Shown: positions 11,100 through 42,488 of the stretch, in pieces | How positions within the stretch are numbered: the first letter of the stretch is position 1 | Layout: each line of letters opens with the position of its first letter | From: Glandiceps talaboti | Lineage: Eukaryota > Hemichordata > Enteropneusta > Spengelidae | DNA: 64,000 nucleotides | Assembly: GCF_964340395.1 (NCBI RefSeq) | Contig: NC_135555.1 | Coordinates: forward strand, 23,533,725 to 23,597,724 | Direction of reading: 5' to 3' | Translations under genes and position numbers: made by a program | The notes under the pieces: generated by a model | What the model was told of the DNA's origin: nothing | Seen by the model: the letters and a program-made list of their open reading frames with translations, nothing else | Databases searched by the model: none

Positions 11100-13130
11100 C
11101 AAAATTCATTTTCTCTTTATGTTATGAGATCATGAAAGGTGCATATATCCAGGGCAGACTCGCAGTCATCATTACTTACGACTAAAAAACAAAAGTAGGC
11201 GAGGGGATTTTACACATCGTCTCGAAAACAAGCGTGACTACCATTTTCAACACAGAGGGCGCAGTCCACTAAACATTATTTTTCATATGCGGAATCATAG
11301 GCAATTTGTATCAAGGACCGAGTTAGTATCATCTGAAAACGCATATGAAGTCTCCGATTGACCTAACTTTACATCATTGTCGTTTATCTTCCTAATGCAG
11401 AAATCACAAGTTCGTGCGGTACAGTCAGGACATTCGATGCAAATGAGCATACGGTCAGAGTTGAATCACGTCAAATGGCGCGCTATTTCATGCGTTTTTT
11501 CGAGATGCTATCTACATAACAATGCAGTGTTATTTTAGATGTGCTCCATGTACAATGTTGTAAAGTCACTGTACAATCTACAAGTGACCTACTCGCATGT
11601 TTTGTACCGTCAAAAAAACATAGTTTTATGTGAGATTTTTCATAATACTGTTTTGTTTGATCGATGTTCATTTCAAGATTTCCCAGTTTCATTTCTGTGA
11701 AGAAAACATACCTCTCATAAAATGGCCTGGGCTAAGAGAAAGGCGCACGGGCTAAACATATCACATGCATCATTCGATTTGTTATTAAATTGTACTCCGA
11801 TGAAGCCCTGCAACATAAAATCTGTCCATGCAATGATACTCAACTATATCTCTGGACGGACATGTAACCTTGTCTGTGTATAGAAATTTAGTGCTACGTA
11901 CTCTTGACTAATGTAGGTTTTATTGGCTCGTTTTCCATCCGTATACAAATAAAATGTTATCAAAAGGTATCGTGCTAAATATCAAACGCGCAGTTAATAA
12001 CTTTATGCAAATTCACGAAATTTGACCGATTTAATTTTGCCGATAAAGTAAAATGACAGTCAAACTTTCAAGCCAATTTTTATATTCGATAATTCAGTTT
12101 TAGTCATCATCGATCAGCTAGGAGTTATAATTTCTATGCAATATTTTAAAAATAATAAACACAGTTGGCCCATTTTCCAGATATAAATTTCATCTCATGT
12201 GATTTTCTTGTTGCTTGTTTATGTGTAAACATGTTTTTCATCAAAGAACATTTCACTTTACATATATTTTTTTGTGTCGAAAATATGTCACTTGGATAAG
12301 TCATGATGCACTCTGTGATCAATCGATAAAAATGTTGTAATTCTTTCCGAACATTTGCTGGAATTTAAACTTCTCAGAGAGCCTTACTCATAATAATGTT
12401 TGTCATGTTGTATTTAAAGATTCAAACTCTATAAAAGCATCAAATTCTATGAATATTTAGACCGAAGTATGATTTCAACGTTATTGCACGATAAATATGC
12501 GCAGACAGGCTGCGCAGACGAATGTCTAGACTGTATCATGCAGTAATATTTAATAAATTTTGGGATTTTTCTCAAGATTCCCATCGAATATAAACCTACT
12601 ACGGCAGGCGATGGGCGGCATGTGGCGTTCATGTTTTCGCCACTAATAAACGCAGAGATCTAGAGATGTATGACATTTTTATGCTCACTTTAACGAATGA
12701 AATCTATTTGGTTAGCTGTTGAAAATAAATCAAAAATTACACAAAATGTATAGATTCGCCTTGAGCCACTTTTGTGCCAGAAAAGTATTTCTCAAAACGT
12801 TAAACAATGAAAGATGCAATTGGAAAAACGACCAAAATGAGTTCTTGCTTTCAGTGATGAGTGATATGGTGATCTACATCAACATCATGTTGAAACTATG
12901 CAAAAGGCTGACGGATTCATAAAAAAAACACGAGAACAATTATGTAATTTCAACCAACTCGGTGTTGACGTAACCTTAAGCTGCTATTTTCATCGTCTAA
13001 GCAAACAACCTTAGAGAATGTAAAATAAGACAATGTACAGCCCCCCCCCCCCCTCTAGAGATGTTACAAGAAATAAAGCTCCTCCCCATCCCCATTCACT
13101 CCATCGAACTCCGATCATTGACGTAATTAT
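11100..13130. other. No gene seen within duplication copy 1
   Basis: AT-rich sequence with no recognisable exon. Only the parts 11100-11390 and 12530-12750 are shared with copy 2. A C13 run at about 13040 is the only simple repeat. Confidence 0.5.
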
Positions 13131-15172
13131 TTTAAGTTTACCAAATCTGGATAAATGATAAAGATCTACCTAAACGGTTGGTTTAGTGCTGGTAACCTCA
13201 CAAAAACTTGTGATATGTTTATATTGATCCTGTCAAAAGAAGCTCTAGATAGATGGTAAAGATCTATCCCAACGGTGGGTCAAGTGCTGGTAACCTCTGA
13301 CCCCATACTATTTACGAAATCTTGGAATATTCAAATTTATCCTGTCAAAAGAAGGTGAAATCTGGATAGATGGTACAGATCTATCCCGACAGTGGGTTAA
13401 GTGCTGGTAACCTCTGACCCCATATTATTTACAAAATATTGTGATACATGTATGTTTAATTATCCTGTCAAAAGAAGGTGAAATCTGGATAGATGGTAAA
13501 GATCTATCCCAACGGTGGGTCAAGTGCTGGTAACCTCTGACCCCATACTATTTACGACATCTTGGAATAATCAAATTTATCCTGTCAAAAGAAGCTGAAA
13601 TCTGGATAGATGGTAAAGATCTATCCCAACGGTGGGTCAAGTGCTGGTAACCTCTGACCCCATACTATTTACGACATCTTGGAATATTCAAATTTATCCT
13701 GTCAATAGAAGATGAAATCTGGATTGATGGTAAAGATCTATCCCAACGGTGGGTCAAGTGCTGGTAACCTCTGACCCCAACTTATTTACAAAATCTTGTG
13801 ATATGCTTATTTATCGTGTCAAAAGAAGATGGAATATGGATAGATGGTAAAGATCTATCCCAACGGTGGGTCAAGTGCTGGTAACCTCTGACCCCAACCT
13901 ATTTACAAAATCTTGTGATATGCTTATTTATCCTGTCAAAAGAAGATGGAATATGGATAGATGGTAAAGATCTATCCCAACGGTGGGTTTAGTGCTGGTA
14001 ACCTCTGACCCCATATTATTTACAAAATATTGTGATATGTTTATTTATCGTGTCAAAAGAAGATGGAATATGGATAGATGGTAAAGATCTATCCCAACGG
14101 TGGGTCAAGTGCTGGTAACCTCTGACCCCGTATTATTTACGACATCTTGGAATATTCAAATTTATCCTGTCAAAAGAAGGTGAAATCTGGATAGATGGTA
14201 AAGATCTATCCCGACGGTGGGTGAAGTGCTGGTAACCTCTGACCCCGTATTATTTACAAAATATTGTGATGTGTTTAATTATCCTGTTAAAAGAAGATGA
14301 AATCTGGATAGATGGTAAAGATCTATCCCAACGGTGGGTTAAGTGCTGGTAACCTCTGACCCCAACCTATTTACAAAATCTTGTGATATGTTTATTTATC
14401 GTGTCAAAAGAAGATGGAATACGGATAGATGGTAAAGATCTATCCCAACGGTGGGTCAAGTGCTGGTAACCTCTGACCCCAACCTATTTACAAAATCTTG
14501 TGATATGTTTATTTATCGTGTCAAAAGAAGATGGAATATGGATAGATGGTAAAGATCTATCCCAACGGTGGGTCAAGTGCTGGTAACCTCTGACCCCAAC
14601 CTATTTACAAAATATTGTGATATGTTTATTTATCGTGTCAAAAGAAGATGGAATATGGATAGATGGTAAAGATCTATCCCAACGGTGGGTTAAGTGCTGG
14701 TAACCTCTGACCCCGTATTATTTACGACATCTTGGAATATTCAAATTTATCGTGTCAAAAGAAGGTGAAATCTGGATAGATGGTAAAGATCTATCCCGAC
14801 GGTGGGTGAAGTGCTGGTAACCTCTGACCCCGTATTATTTACAAAATATTGTGATGTGTTTAATAATCCTGTCAAAAGAAGATGAAATCTGGATAGAATG
14901 TAAAGATCTATCCCAACGGTGGGTCACGTGCTGGTAACCTCTGACCCCGTATTATTTACGAAATCTTGGAATATTCAAATTTATCCTGTCAAAAGAAGGT
15001 GAAATCTGGATAGAATGTAAAGATCTATCCCAACGGTGGGTCACGTGCTGGTAACCTCTGACCCCGTATTATTTACGAAATCTTGGAATATTCAAATTTA
15101 TCCTGTCAAAAGAAGGTGAAATCTGGATAGATGGTAAAGATCTATCCCAACGGTGGGTTAAGTGCTGGTAAA
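13130..15172 (+). repeat. 117-bp minisatellite, about 18 copies (array 1)
   Basis: Tandem units of about 112-120 bp, each containing GATGGTAAAGATCTATCCC, AACGGTGGGT, AGTGCTGGTAACCTCTGACC and TTATCCTGTCAAAAGAAG. The commonest spacing of AGATCTATCC is 117 bp, i.e. 39 codons, so short open frames span two units, but none runs through the array. Confidence 0.95.
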
Positions 15173-16255
15173 CTCTAATACCTGTTTTATCATACCTCGT
15201 TACTGTGATGCTATAAGTTTTGGTTTGGGTGAGAAAACACCCCATAGCTGGACAGAGCATTGGTAAAATCCTCCCTCCCTGCCTTAAACTGTTTGGCGTG
15301 TAAATGTTTGGCATGAAGGAAGGGTTGGGTAGTCGACTCGCAGCAAATAATCAGTATTTGTAAGTCAAGATTAAGAATTACATTGTTACTTCTGAATCAG
15401 TAAGTAATTGTGCATTTTAGTAATTTCTGTATTTTTTTGGCATCAACATTTATTTGCAATAAAGACAACTCTGTCAAAGTTTGAGGTACATTGTATATAT
15501 TGTTGTGACGTGTTTTATTTTATGTGTTGGCTATACCCAATCTAGACTGTAAGATACATCGTGTCACTCTGCCCTCACCGGCTTGGTGTGTGGGGGCGCC
15601 CGTCACGGCACACCTTACTGACTATACTTACTCCTGATCACAAAAAAATAACAGGTAATGAAGACATTGAGTGTGTTCCATAGTAAAAGTCTGCATGCCA
15701 TACCAACAATTAGATTACATCACAGGTGAGGAGTCGACTGGACATCCAAATACATATTCAGTGCAGTGTAATCATCATATGTTAGAGTACTTAACACCAG
15801 ATATAGCGTTGTCATGTGTCCGGGAGACCTTGAGCATGTCGTTGACGCGATTTCATATCATTTCTGTGTTGCCCAGTCAAGACTCCGCGCACTTTGCCTT
15901 TACAGTGCGAAGTCACCTACTAGTTCTTTAACACGGTAGACAGTAAATAAATCTATACATAGATAGATATAGATAGATAATACATGTTTAGGAAGATTCG
16001 ATGTCTTGAATATTCAGCAATTCGATATATATGATAAAATAATTTCCAGGTGACAAATGTCCTGCATTTAATATATTTACACTCACCGAAATGAGGTCCC
16101 GTCTAGTAGTGCCAGTGTATTACAGTTTACGTAAACGTCCCGAGTCTCAGAAAAGAATGTATCATGACGGTGAGGGACAAAAAAAAACACGGGCTGTTCA
16201 TAGTGTGGCGAAAACATTTCAGTAAATATGAAGTGAAGGAAAAGGGATTGACCAA

Positions 16256-16263
16256 TGACGTCA
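16256..16263. promoter_or_regulatory. CRE palindrome TGACGTCA next to CCAAT, copy 2
   Basis: Identical to the copy 1 site, including the neighbouring CCAAT and TCGTCGTATATGAG. Confidence 0.35.
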
Positions 16264-17256
16264 TCGTCGTATATGAGTATCGAGGTTTACCAATTACTAG
16301 ATATAATTCAACATTGTATAGGTAGTTGGAATGATATAAGAACATTGTGAATTAAAAGTAACCACACAAAGAATTTACATAATTATATATCTTGTAGGAG
16401 TCCCCTTCAAGCTCTATGACTCAATCCTGGGACGCAATGTAGCCCCTTTATTGACTACCGCGTGTTTTGCGTTATTCATTGTCAAATTTATGCGTACGAC
16501 GCACTCGGTAGGAACGAAATATTAAAGGTGCAATCGAGGGTTTCGGCTTTTATTTGGCAACCTTCGGAAAACAAACCCAATCGAGGTCTTGTTCATAGTC
16601 CAGGTGTTCATCCTATCAAATGTTATAATTGTATCCTCATGATCAAAACGAGAAAAACATGGGGGAATTGTGACTCTTGTACGTTTTATTACACTCTGCT
16701 GGTTATATTGAGTCAAACTTTGTCATATTTTCAATAGTGGCATACTTTTTATTTAGTAATGGAGATCTGCTATAATAGTCGGCAGTATGTATGGACAATG
16801 ATGTCCTGAATGTAATAAGTGAAATCAAGGTTGTGAATTGCAACTGGTACACGTAACGCGTATCTTATATTAAGAATTTTTACGATTTTGACTTTTTCGC
16901 AATATGAACAGAGGACAGATCTCGATGCTTACGGCTGTTTCAATACCCCCCCCCCCCACCCCTAAAGTCTTTTTGATGGATGTGTATGTAGTTTTGTGAG
17001 TGTGTTGATATAGACAGAAACAGAAGGCAGTGTTTACTACTTGAATGCTTACTACGGAATGATACTTTCCGATAAGCTTTTGTTTACGTAATATGTATTG
17101 ATTTTCTTTGCATTTGTGGCTGTTTTTGCATATTTATATATTAAAGTTTTCTTGTCAGTTTTATTGTCGGTTTATTTCTTGACCATTTGAGTCTCGTAAT
17201 CCCCGAGATCTTTGTAATAACGATTGTTGATGCGCACACACAAGTCAGAGAACGTA

Positions 17257-17271
17257 GTTGCCAGGGGCAAC
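17257..17271. promoter_or_regulatory. RFX X-box GTTGCCAGGGGCAAC, copy 2
   Basis: Same site as in copy 1 with one added G, giving a 3-bp spacer that still fits the X-box consensus. It lies 80 bp upstream of the candidate start codon. Confidence 0.45.
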
Positions 17272-17351
17272 AAAAATACCGTACGGTCACGTGTATCATC
17301 ATCTATTATTCGTTCGATGACGATTCCATCATTCGGTTGTGACCGAAGGCG

Positions 17352-17405
17352 ATGAAAGCGGCGACACAGTCCTCTCTCCAAAATGCCACAGAAATTCATC
17401 AATTT
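17352..17405 (+). CDS. Candidate first coding exon, 18 codons, copy 2; gene unknown
   Basis: Duplicate of the copy 1 exon: the same ATG, length, frame and TTT|GTAAGTAC donor, differing by one base (GCA to ACA at codon 5). Identity unknown. Conservation may only reflect the recent duplication, since flanking non-coding DNA is also well conserved. Confidence 0.3.
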
Positions 17406-18061
17406 GTAAGTACATGGATTCAAAATATTCAAAATTCATTTTCTCTTTATGTTACGGAGGTCATGAAAGGTGCATATATCCAGGGCAGACTCGCAGCCAT
17501 CATTACTTACGACTAAAAAACAAAAGTAGGCGAGGGGATTTTACACATCGTTATGAAAACAAGCGTTACTACCATTCTCAACACAGAGGGCGCAATCCAC
17601 TAAGCATTATTCTTCATATGCGGAATCACAGACAAATATATATTGCCTGTGGCGGAATACAATTTTTTTTCAAGGACAGAGTTAGTATCATCTGAAAACG
17701 TCCATGAAGTCTCCGATTGACCTAATTTTTAATCATTTTCGTCTATCTTCCTAATGCAAGTTCGATTTCGTGCAGTAATATTTAGGATTTTAATATTTAG
17801 GATTTTTCCAATATTCCCCATCGAAAATTTACCTGCCGCGGCAGGCGATGGGCGGCATGCGGCGTTCCTCTTTTCGCCATGTAGGTGATACTAATAAATA
17901 CAGAGTTCTAGAGATGTATGACGATTTTATGCCCCTTTTAAGGCATAAAATCTATTTGGTTAGCTGTTGAAAATACAGCAAAATTTACACAAAATATATA
18001 AAATCGCCATCCCTACCTCTCTAAGGAACTTCGATCATTGACGTATAAGTAATTATTTTAA

Positions 18062-18607
18062 GCTTACCAAATCTGGTTAGATGGTAAAGATCTATCCCAA
18101 CGATGTGTTAAGTGCTGGTAACCTCAGACCCCATATTATTTACGGAATCTTGGAATATTCAACTTTATCGTGTCAAAAGAAGGTGAAATCTGTAGATGGT
18201 AAAGATCTATCCCGACGGTGGGCTACGCACTGGTAACCTTTGACCACATGCTATTTACGAAATCTTGTAATATTCAAATTTATCCTGTCAAAAGAAGATA
18301 GAATCTGGATAGATGGTAAAGATCTATCCCAACGGTGGGTTAAGTGCTGGTAACCTCTGACCCCATACTATTCATGAAATCTTGGAATATTCAACTTTAT
18401 CGTGTCAAAAGAAGGTGAAATCTGGATAGATGGTAAAGATCTATTCCAACGGTGGGTTAAGTGCTGGTAACCTCTGACCCCATATTATTTACGAAATCTT
18501 GGAATATTCAAATTTATCGTGTCAAAAGAAGGTGAAATCTGGATAGATGGTAAAGATCTATTCCAACGGTGGGTTAAGTGCTGGTAACCTCTGACCCCAT
18601 ATTATTT
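18062..18607 (+). repeat. 117-bp minisatellite array 2, left part (about 5 copies)
   Basis: Units match array 1. The array breaks at 18607 in the middle of a unit, where the LINE begins, and resumes at 20543. Confidence 0.93.
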
Positions 18608-20136
18608 GTTTCTGAACAAGATGTTTTAAATGAAATCAAAACTTTAGACCCACGTAAAGCTGTTGGATACGACAATATTCACCCAAGACTTGTCACACAT
18701 GCTGCACATATCATCGCTCGTCCTCTTGCACACATCATCAATTGTTCACTGAGCCAAGGAATAGTCCCAAATTCTTTAAAAATAGCCAAAATAATGCCAA
18801 TTTATAAAAAAAAGGTGCAGCTGACAACGTCAGCAACTATAGACCAATTTCAATTCTCCCTACATTTAGTAAAATTATAGAGTCACTTGTAAATAAACAG
18901 TTTATCAATTATCTTGAAACTAAACATATTCTTTTAGATACACAATTTGGATTCCGAAAAAAATATAACACAAAATTGGCCCTTGCAGACCTGGTCTCTG
19001 ATATTAGTGAACAACTAGACAATGGATTCATCACCTTCGGCATTTTCATTGACCTAAAGAAAGCATTTGATACCATAAACCACGACATTTTAATTCATAA
19101 ATTAGAACATTATGGCATAAGAGGCATTCCACTACATTGGTTTAAAAACTACCTCACAAACCGACAGCAATACGTTACCATTGACAATGTATCATCCCCC
19201 TATAAACACATTGAATGTGGCGTCCCACAAGGATCGATTCTTGGCCCCATTCTTTTCTTAATATATATCAACGACATAGCAAATTCTACCAACTCATTCC
19301 AGTTTCGACTTTTCGCAGATGACACTAACTTATTCAAATCTATCGAAGGAAACGAAATTAATCTTACCCACATAAATGTAGATTTTCAGAAGGTGTGTGA
19401 TTGGTGTGGAGCGAACAAACTAACGGTCAATGTTGAAAAAACAAATTACATGGTCATCAAAACACCCCGTAAACCTGTGAACATAGAGGGTAGTTTGGGA
19501 ATAGATGGAAATGAATTGAACAACGTCTCCTCGACAACGTATCTTGGAGTTTCTCTTGACATCAATTTTAACTGGAAGTCCCACATCCAAAAAGTTGTCA
19601 AATCTATTGCCCCAAAGATCGGACTTATCTCACTACTCCGACACTTTATTCCGAAATCTATTCTTCTGTTATTGTACAACTCCCTAATTCTTCCACATAT
19701 AAGCTACTGTGTCGAAATCTGGGGGAATACTTACACTTCTTTCTTGGAACCAATATATTTACTACAAAAGAAATTTACACGTCTTATCACTTTCTCTGAC
19801 TTTCGTGCACACACTGACCCTTTATTCAAACAGCTACATATTTTACCAATTCATAAACTTTGTTCATTTCACACCTGCCTCTTTACTTTTGATTTGTTAC
19901 ACAATCACTTTGCCCATGATGTAAACCGCTATTTGGATACAATTTCACATTCCTATTCTACTCGTTCCGCTACACATCGCAATTTCTACGTACCCAAAGT
20001 TAACCTAACACAAAGTAAGCACAGTATAAGATATGCAGCCACTCATCACTGGAATTTATTACCAAGACACATTAAAGACATCACCGATAGGAATAGATTC
20101 AAATCAATTTTAAAGGCTCACCTGAGTAATTCATAG
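18608..20136 (+). pseudogene. LINE reverse transcriptase, 5'-truncated and frameshifted
   Basis: The frame opens with VSEQDVLNEIKTLDPRKAVG and runs to a poly-A run at about 18806-18814, where a one-base length change shifts the frame. Reading resumes in the adjacent frame (NYRPISILPTFSKIIE, then FGFRKKYNT) and stays open to TAG at 20134-20136. RT motifs are present: FIDLKKAFDTINH, GVPQGSILGPILFLIYIND, FADDTNLF (catalytic YXDD-type motif in the FADD form) and a thumb/C-terminal region (RAHTDPLFKQLHILP) typical of Jockey/CR1-like LINEs. Upstream endonuclease and RT N-terminus are lost. Not a host gene. Confidence 0.93.
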
Positions 20137-20446
20137 AAAACACATGACATGTATTTTTTTTTTCTTATTAGTATAAATTTTATTTAAATTATTGAGACAT
20201 GTACATATTTTGTACAATTATTGTTTCGTATTTGTAGATATCCCTTTCTTTTCTTACTTTTTGTTGCCCAGTTACACACTTGTATTTTTTTTTCTTCTAT
20301 ATTAATTTTATTTTGTCAGGGTCACAGACTAGACTAGTTCAGATCGAACTATTTCTGTGGCCCTCACCAGATATATTATCAAATCAACCTCCTTTTTGAA
20401 ATGTACATAAAAATGTTATCCTGTTTTATATCTGGTGAATAAACAA

Positions 20447-20542
20447 TTCAATTCAATTCAATTCAATTCAATTCAATTCAATTCATTCAATTCAATTCAA
20501 TTCAAAAATTCAATTCAAATTCAATTCAATTCAATTCAATTC
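20447..20542 (+). repeat. (ATTCA)n tail of the LINE
   Basis: Irregular tandem ATTCA units immediately after the LINE 3' UTR. Microsatellite-like tails instead of poly(A) are a habit of CR1/L2-type elements. Confidence 0.92.
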
Positions 20543-21135
20543 ATTTACGAAATCTTGGAATATTCAAATTTATCGTGTCAAAAGAAGATGAAATCTGGGT
20601 AGATGGTAAAGATCTATCCCGATGGTGGGTGAAGTGCTGGTAACCTCTCATCCTATATTATTCATGAAATCTTGTAATATTCAAATGTATCCTGTTAAAA
20701 CAAGGCGAAATCTAAATAGATGGTAAAGATCTATCCCAACGGTGGGTTTAAGTGCTGGTAACCTCTGACCACATATTATTTACGAAATCTTGGAATATTC
20801 AAATTTATCGTGTCAAAAGAAGGTAAAATCTGGATAGATGGTAAAGATCTATCCCAACGGTGGGTCAAGTGCTGGTAACCTCTGACCCCATAACATTCAT
20901 AAAATCGTGGAATATTCAAATTTATTCTCTCAAAAGAAGATGAAATCTGGATAGATGGTAAAGATCTATCCCAACGGTGGGTCAAGTGCTGGTAACCTCT
21001 GACCCCATAACATTCATAAAATCGTGGAATATTCAAATTTATTCTCTCAAAAGAAGATGAAATCTGGATAGATGGTAAAGATCTATCCCAACGGTGGGTT
21101 AAGTGCTGGTAACCTCTGACCTCATGTTATTCATA
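20543..21135 (+). repeat. 117-bp minisatellite array 2, right part (about 5 copies)
   Basis: Resumes in register with the unit broken at 18607. Two adjacent units (about 20830-21070) are nearly identical to one another, indicating recent unit duplication. Confidence 0.93.
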
Positions 21136-21612
21136 ATACTTTTTTTTTAATCATACCTCGTTTCTGCTATATAAGTTTTGGTAGGAGTGAGAAAAACACC
21201 CCATAGCTGGACAGAGCATTGGTAAAACCCTACCTCCCTGCCTCCAACTGTTTGGCTTGTAAATAATTGGCAGGAAGGAAGGGTTGGGTAGCAGGCTAGC
21301 TGCAAATAATCAGTATTTGTATCTTAAGATTTAAAGACTATATTTGTACTTGTGATCAGTAAAGAATTGTGTATTTTAGTAATTCCATTATTTGTTGGCA
21401 ACAACAGTTATCAGTAATAAAGACAACTCTATCAAAGTTTGAGGTACATTGTATATATTGTTGTGATGTGTTTTATTTTATGTGTTGGCTATACCCAATC
21501 TAGACTGTAAGATACATCGTGTCACTGTGTGTGGGGGCACCCGTCACGGCACACCTTACTGACTATACTTACTCCTGATCACAATAGAATAACAGGTTAT
21601 GAAGACATAGAC

Positions 21613-23709
21613 TTTATTTATCTTTACATCTCTCTGTTAGATTGTTTTGATTTCTAATTAATTGATTATAATATGCAAATTAGACAAATTCACCACCACA
21701 CTCTCAATGTAAATAATGATACATTGTCATTGAACAAGTTATAATAGTTATTCACATAATCTTTATTTTGTAAATTTCTTCAACCAGGCAATGACTTTGA
21801 AATTACAACATTTCACTTATGATATAATGTTGGAATCATCCTTTCACGGACTCCAAGTTCTCAAAAGTCAAATACCTATTTTTATTTGTTAAGTTATAAT
21901 TTGAGAACTATTTACATATAGCAAAAGAGCATTTCACAAACCTTTGCACATAATGCAAAATGTTTTCATTTCTGCACAGATATAGTAACAAAAAAAAGAA
22001 AGAATTTGTAACATTGAAATTCCAGAAAAAATTCTTGGTTGTGGTTTCCCTGGAAATGCCTACAAAACAAATAGTATTTATAGCTAAATACTGAAGCAGT
22101 AGTCAGACTTTATGTGATTATAGCTAGAAATGTGTTATGACTAACTAAATAAAAGTCTTTAAGAAATTTACATCCACATAGTGTGAGTTTCTATCAATAA
22201 TCTACTGCAAGAGATGTTCAGATTGGAAAAGACAGCAGTTGCACTTCTTCAGCCAATCAAGTGTTCGTTTATATTTCAACCAACTGGCTGGCCAATCATG
22301 TGTCCTCTTACGTTTCAACTGGTTTGGCTAACCAAGTATTCACTTACATTGTAATCAGCCAGCCTATCAAGTCTCCTCTTACATTTCAACCAGCTGGTCA
22401 ATAAAGTATTCTTGTACATTTCAACCAGTTAACCTATCATGTATCTTCTTACATATCAATCAGCTGTCCAATCAAGTGGTCTCTTACATTTCAACAGGCT
22501 CGTCAATAAAATGTCCTCTTATATTTCATCTAGCTGACCAATCGACTGTCTTGTTATATTTTAACTGACTCATCAAACATCTGTTCTTGTATATTTCAAT
22601 CAACCGGCTGGCCAATCAAGTGTTCTCTTCCATTCCAACCAATTGGCTGGCGAATCAAGTATTCACTTACTTTTCAACCAACTGGTCAATCAAGTGTCCT
22701 ATTAGTTTTCAACTGGCTGACTGATTAAAAGTCCTGTTACATTTCAACAAGTTTGCCAATCACATGTTCTCTTACATTTGAAGCAATTGTCCTATCAAGC
22801 GTCTTGTTACATTTCAGCCAGTTGGTCAATCAAGTCTTATATTTCAACAGGCTGACCAATCAAACCTTCTCTTCTCCTTCTACTAGCTAAATCTCATTCA
22901 TGTTACACTTGATATAAGCTTAGTGTAGTCAACAAGGTAACTCTATCTTTGTGACTTATCCCAGGTTAAACAAATTATGGTTAACTAACAAGTTTTCAGT
23001 TTTTGTTGTTTTTCTGGCAAATACAGCTCATAGTACAAATTAACATGGCACGTTTTAACATAATGTCATGGTCAAATGTGCAAACACTCCCCCTCCCCTC
23101 CCACCCCCACCCCTCCCCTCCCATGAGTTCAAACAAATACTGAAAGCACACCATTAACAGAGTAAATTGTTTCTCTATACAAATATTGATATCTTTCTGA
23201 TTTCCATAGATCAGTACAACGGTATAACAGTAGTGAGTTACCTTTGACCTTGAGTCACCTTTGACCTTTTTTTGCCATAATTTCATTTTTAAATGCCAGT
23301 CAACTTGAAACATGTATTTCTGTCACAAGTGTAATTAATGACAGAACTGAACAGTCATAAACTTTATAAAGATAGTTTAGTGTTTGTTTTTTTTAAACTG
23401 AAAATGTTCCTTCATCAACTAAAGAGTGTCATACCTCTTTTCCTCCTTATATGAAAGTAACCACATTTAGCTGGTCATAGTATTGTGTCATTTAAATATT
23501 CATGATGTGACTACAGTTTGTAAGAAACACTGTAAGCTTATGAAGCACCATGACTAGCAAGTAATTTGACTTATTATTTTTCAGAAAAAAAAAACCGCAT
23601 CAGCAATGTACCAATACTAATTTTTTCTCATTCTCACATTAAAAAAGTATTGAAGGTGGTTTTTAAAAGTAAACAGCAGTAGTTGTCAGATTGCAATCTG
23701 TCAGTAGAC
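21613..23709. other. Region downstream of MARCHF6 (3' UTR and intergenic)
   Basis: No coding exon on either strand. It begins next to the MARCHF6 stop codon, so part must be its 3' UTR (minus strand). Candidate AATAAA signals on the minus strand appear as TTTATT near 21612, 21767 and 21876, and I cannot choose among them. The degenerate repeat at 22195-22880 lies inside. Confidence 0.5.
22195..22880. repeat. Degenerate minisatellite, about 35-40-bp units
   Basis: Diverged tandem units built on CCAATCAAGTGTTCTCTTACATTTCAACCAGCTGG. Unit length and sequence vary strongly, so this is an old array. Confidence 0.75.
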
Positions 23710-42148
<18,439 letters not shown>

Positions 42149-42488
42149 ATTGATATCGGTGAATGAGAACTATTATGGGATGTCAACTAGGGGTTTTCCT
42201 ACCGTTAAAGGGTATGCTCACTTGGAAACATAACGACAGGCAAACGTGTAGTTTTTTTCCACATATTTATGAAAATTGAGTAAGTATAAGTTATTGAAAA
42301 ATATTCTTTGTATTTTTTAAGAACATGCAACGAATGAGATTTGCTTCATCCCTCTTATTGTGCCAAATGTATTTTTTTGTATGTGTAACCGTTTTACGGC
42401 ACAGGGAATTGCGGCTGCAGGTAGTTACTTGGTTGTTATGCTGCAGGAGACTGTATTATAAAGTCTGAAAATTTCACGTAGGGACGTT
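42149..42488. promoter_or_regulatory. Shared head-to-head promoter region of MARCHF6 and the WDR88-like gene
   Basis: The two start codons, MARCHF6 on minus (42148) and WDR88-like on plus (42489), are separated by 340 bp with no other gene. This must hold both 5' UTRs and probably a bidirectional promoter. I see no TATA box placed convincingly for either gene. Confidence 0.6.

Larger units (their letters stand above)
9474..15672 (+). repeat. Tandem segmental duplication, copy 1
   Basis: From GTGTAATCA.. at about 9474 to ..AATAACAGGTAATGAAGACAT at about 15672, this segment repeats as copy 2 (about 15767-21612) in the same order and orientation. Closely matching stretches include 9785-10230, 10440-11380, 12570-12740 and 15180-15670. 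About 1.1 kb (11400-12530) and about 320 bp (12760-13080) of copy 1 have no counterpart in copy 2. The copies are separated by only about 95 bp. Boundaries are good to roughly 20 bp. Confidence 0.88.
18608..20542 (+). mobile_element. 5'-truncated non-LTR retrotransposon (LINE, CR1/Jockey group)
   Basis: About 1.9 kb inserted into a minisatellite unit. ATTT on the left (18604-18607) is repeated on the right (20543-20546), consistent with a 4-bp target-site duplication. It contains the C-terminal reverse transcriptase frame, about 300 bp of 3' UTR with AATAAA (20438-20443) and a terminal (ATTCA)n tail. There is no endonuclease domain, so the element is 5'-truncated. Confidence 0.93.
15767..21612 (+). 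repeat. Tandem segmental duplication, copy 2 (interrupted by a LINE)
   Basis: Second copy of 9474-15672. It carries a CRE (16256), an X-box (17257-17271), the candidate exon (17352-17405), a shorter 117-bp array split by the retrotransposon at 18608-20542, and the same terminal unit with AATAAAGACAACTCT (about 21415) found at about 15457 in copy 1. Confidence 0.88.

Noticed and set aside
10857-11102. Minus-strand 81-codon frame conserved in both duplicates
   Set aside because: The duplicate frame diverges after a one-base indel (the added G in the X-box of copy 2), so coding is not maintained. Conservation reflects the recent duplication.
20776-21036. Open frame with a 39-residue protein repeat on the minus strand
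   Set aside because: It is a translation of two 117-bp minisatellite units. The frame does not persist along either array and contains no recognisable domain.
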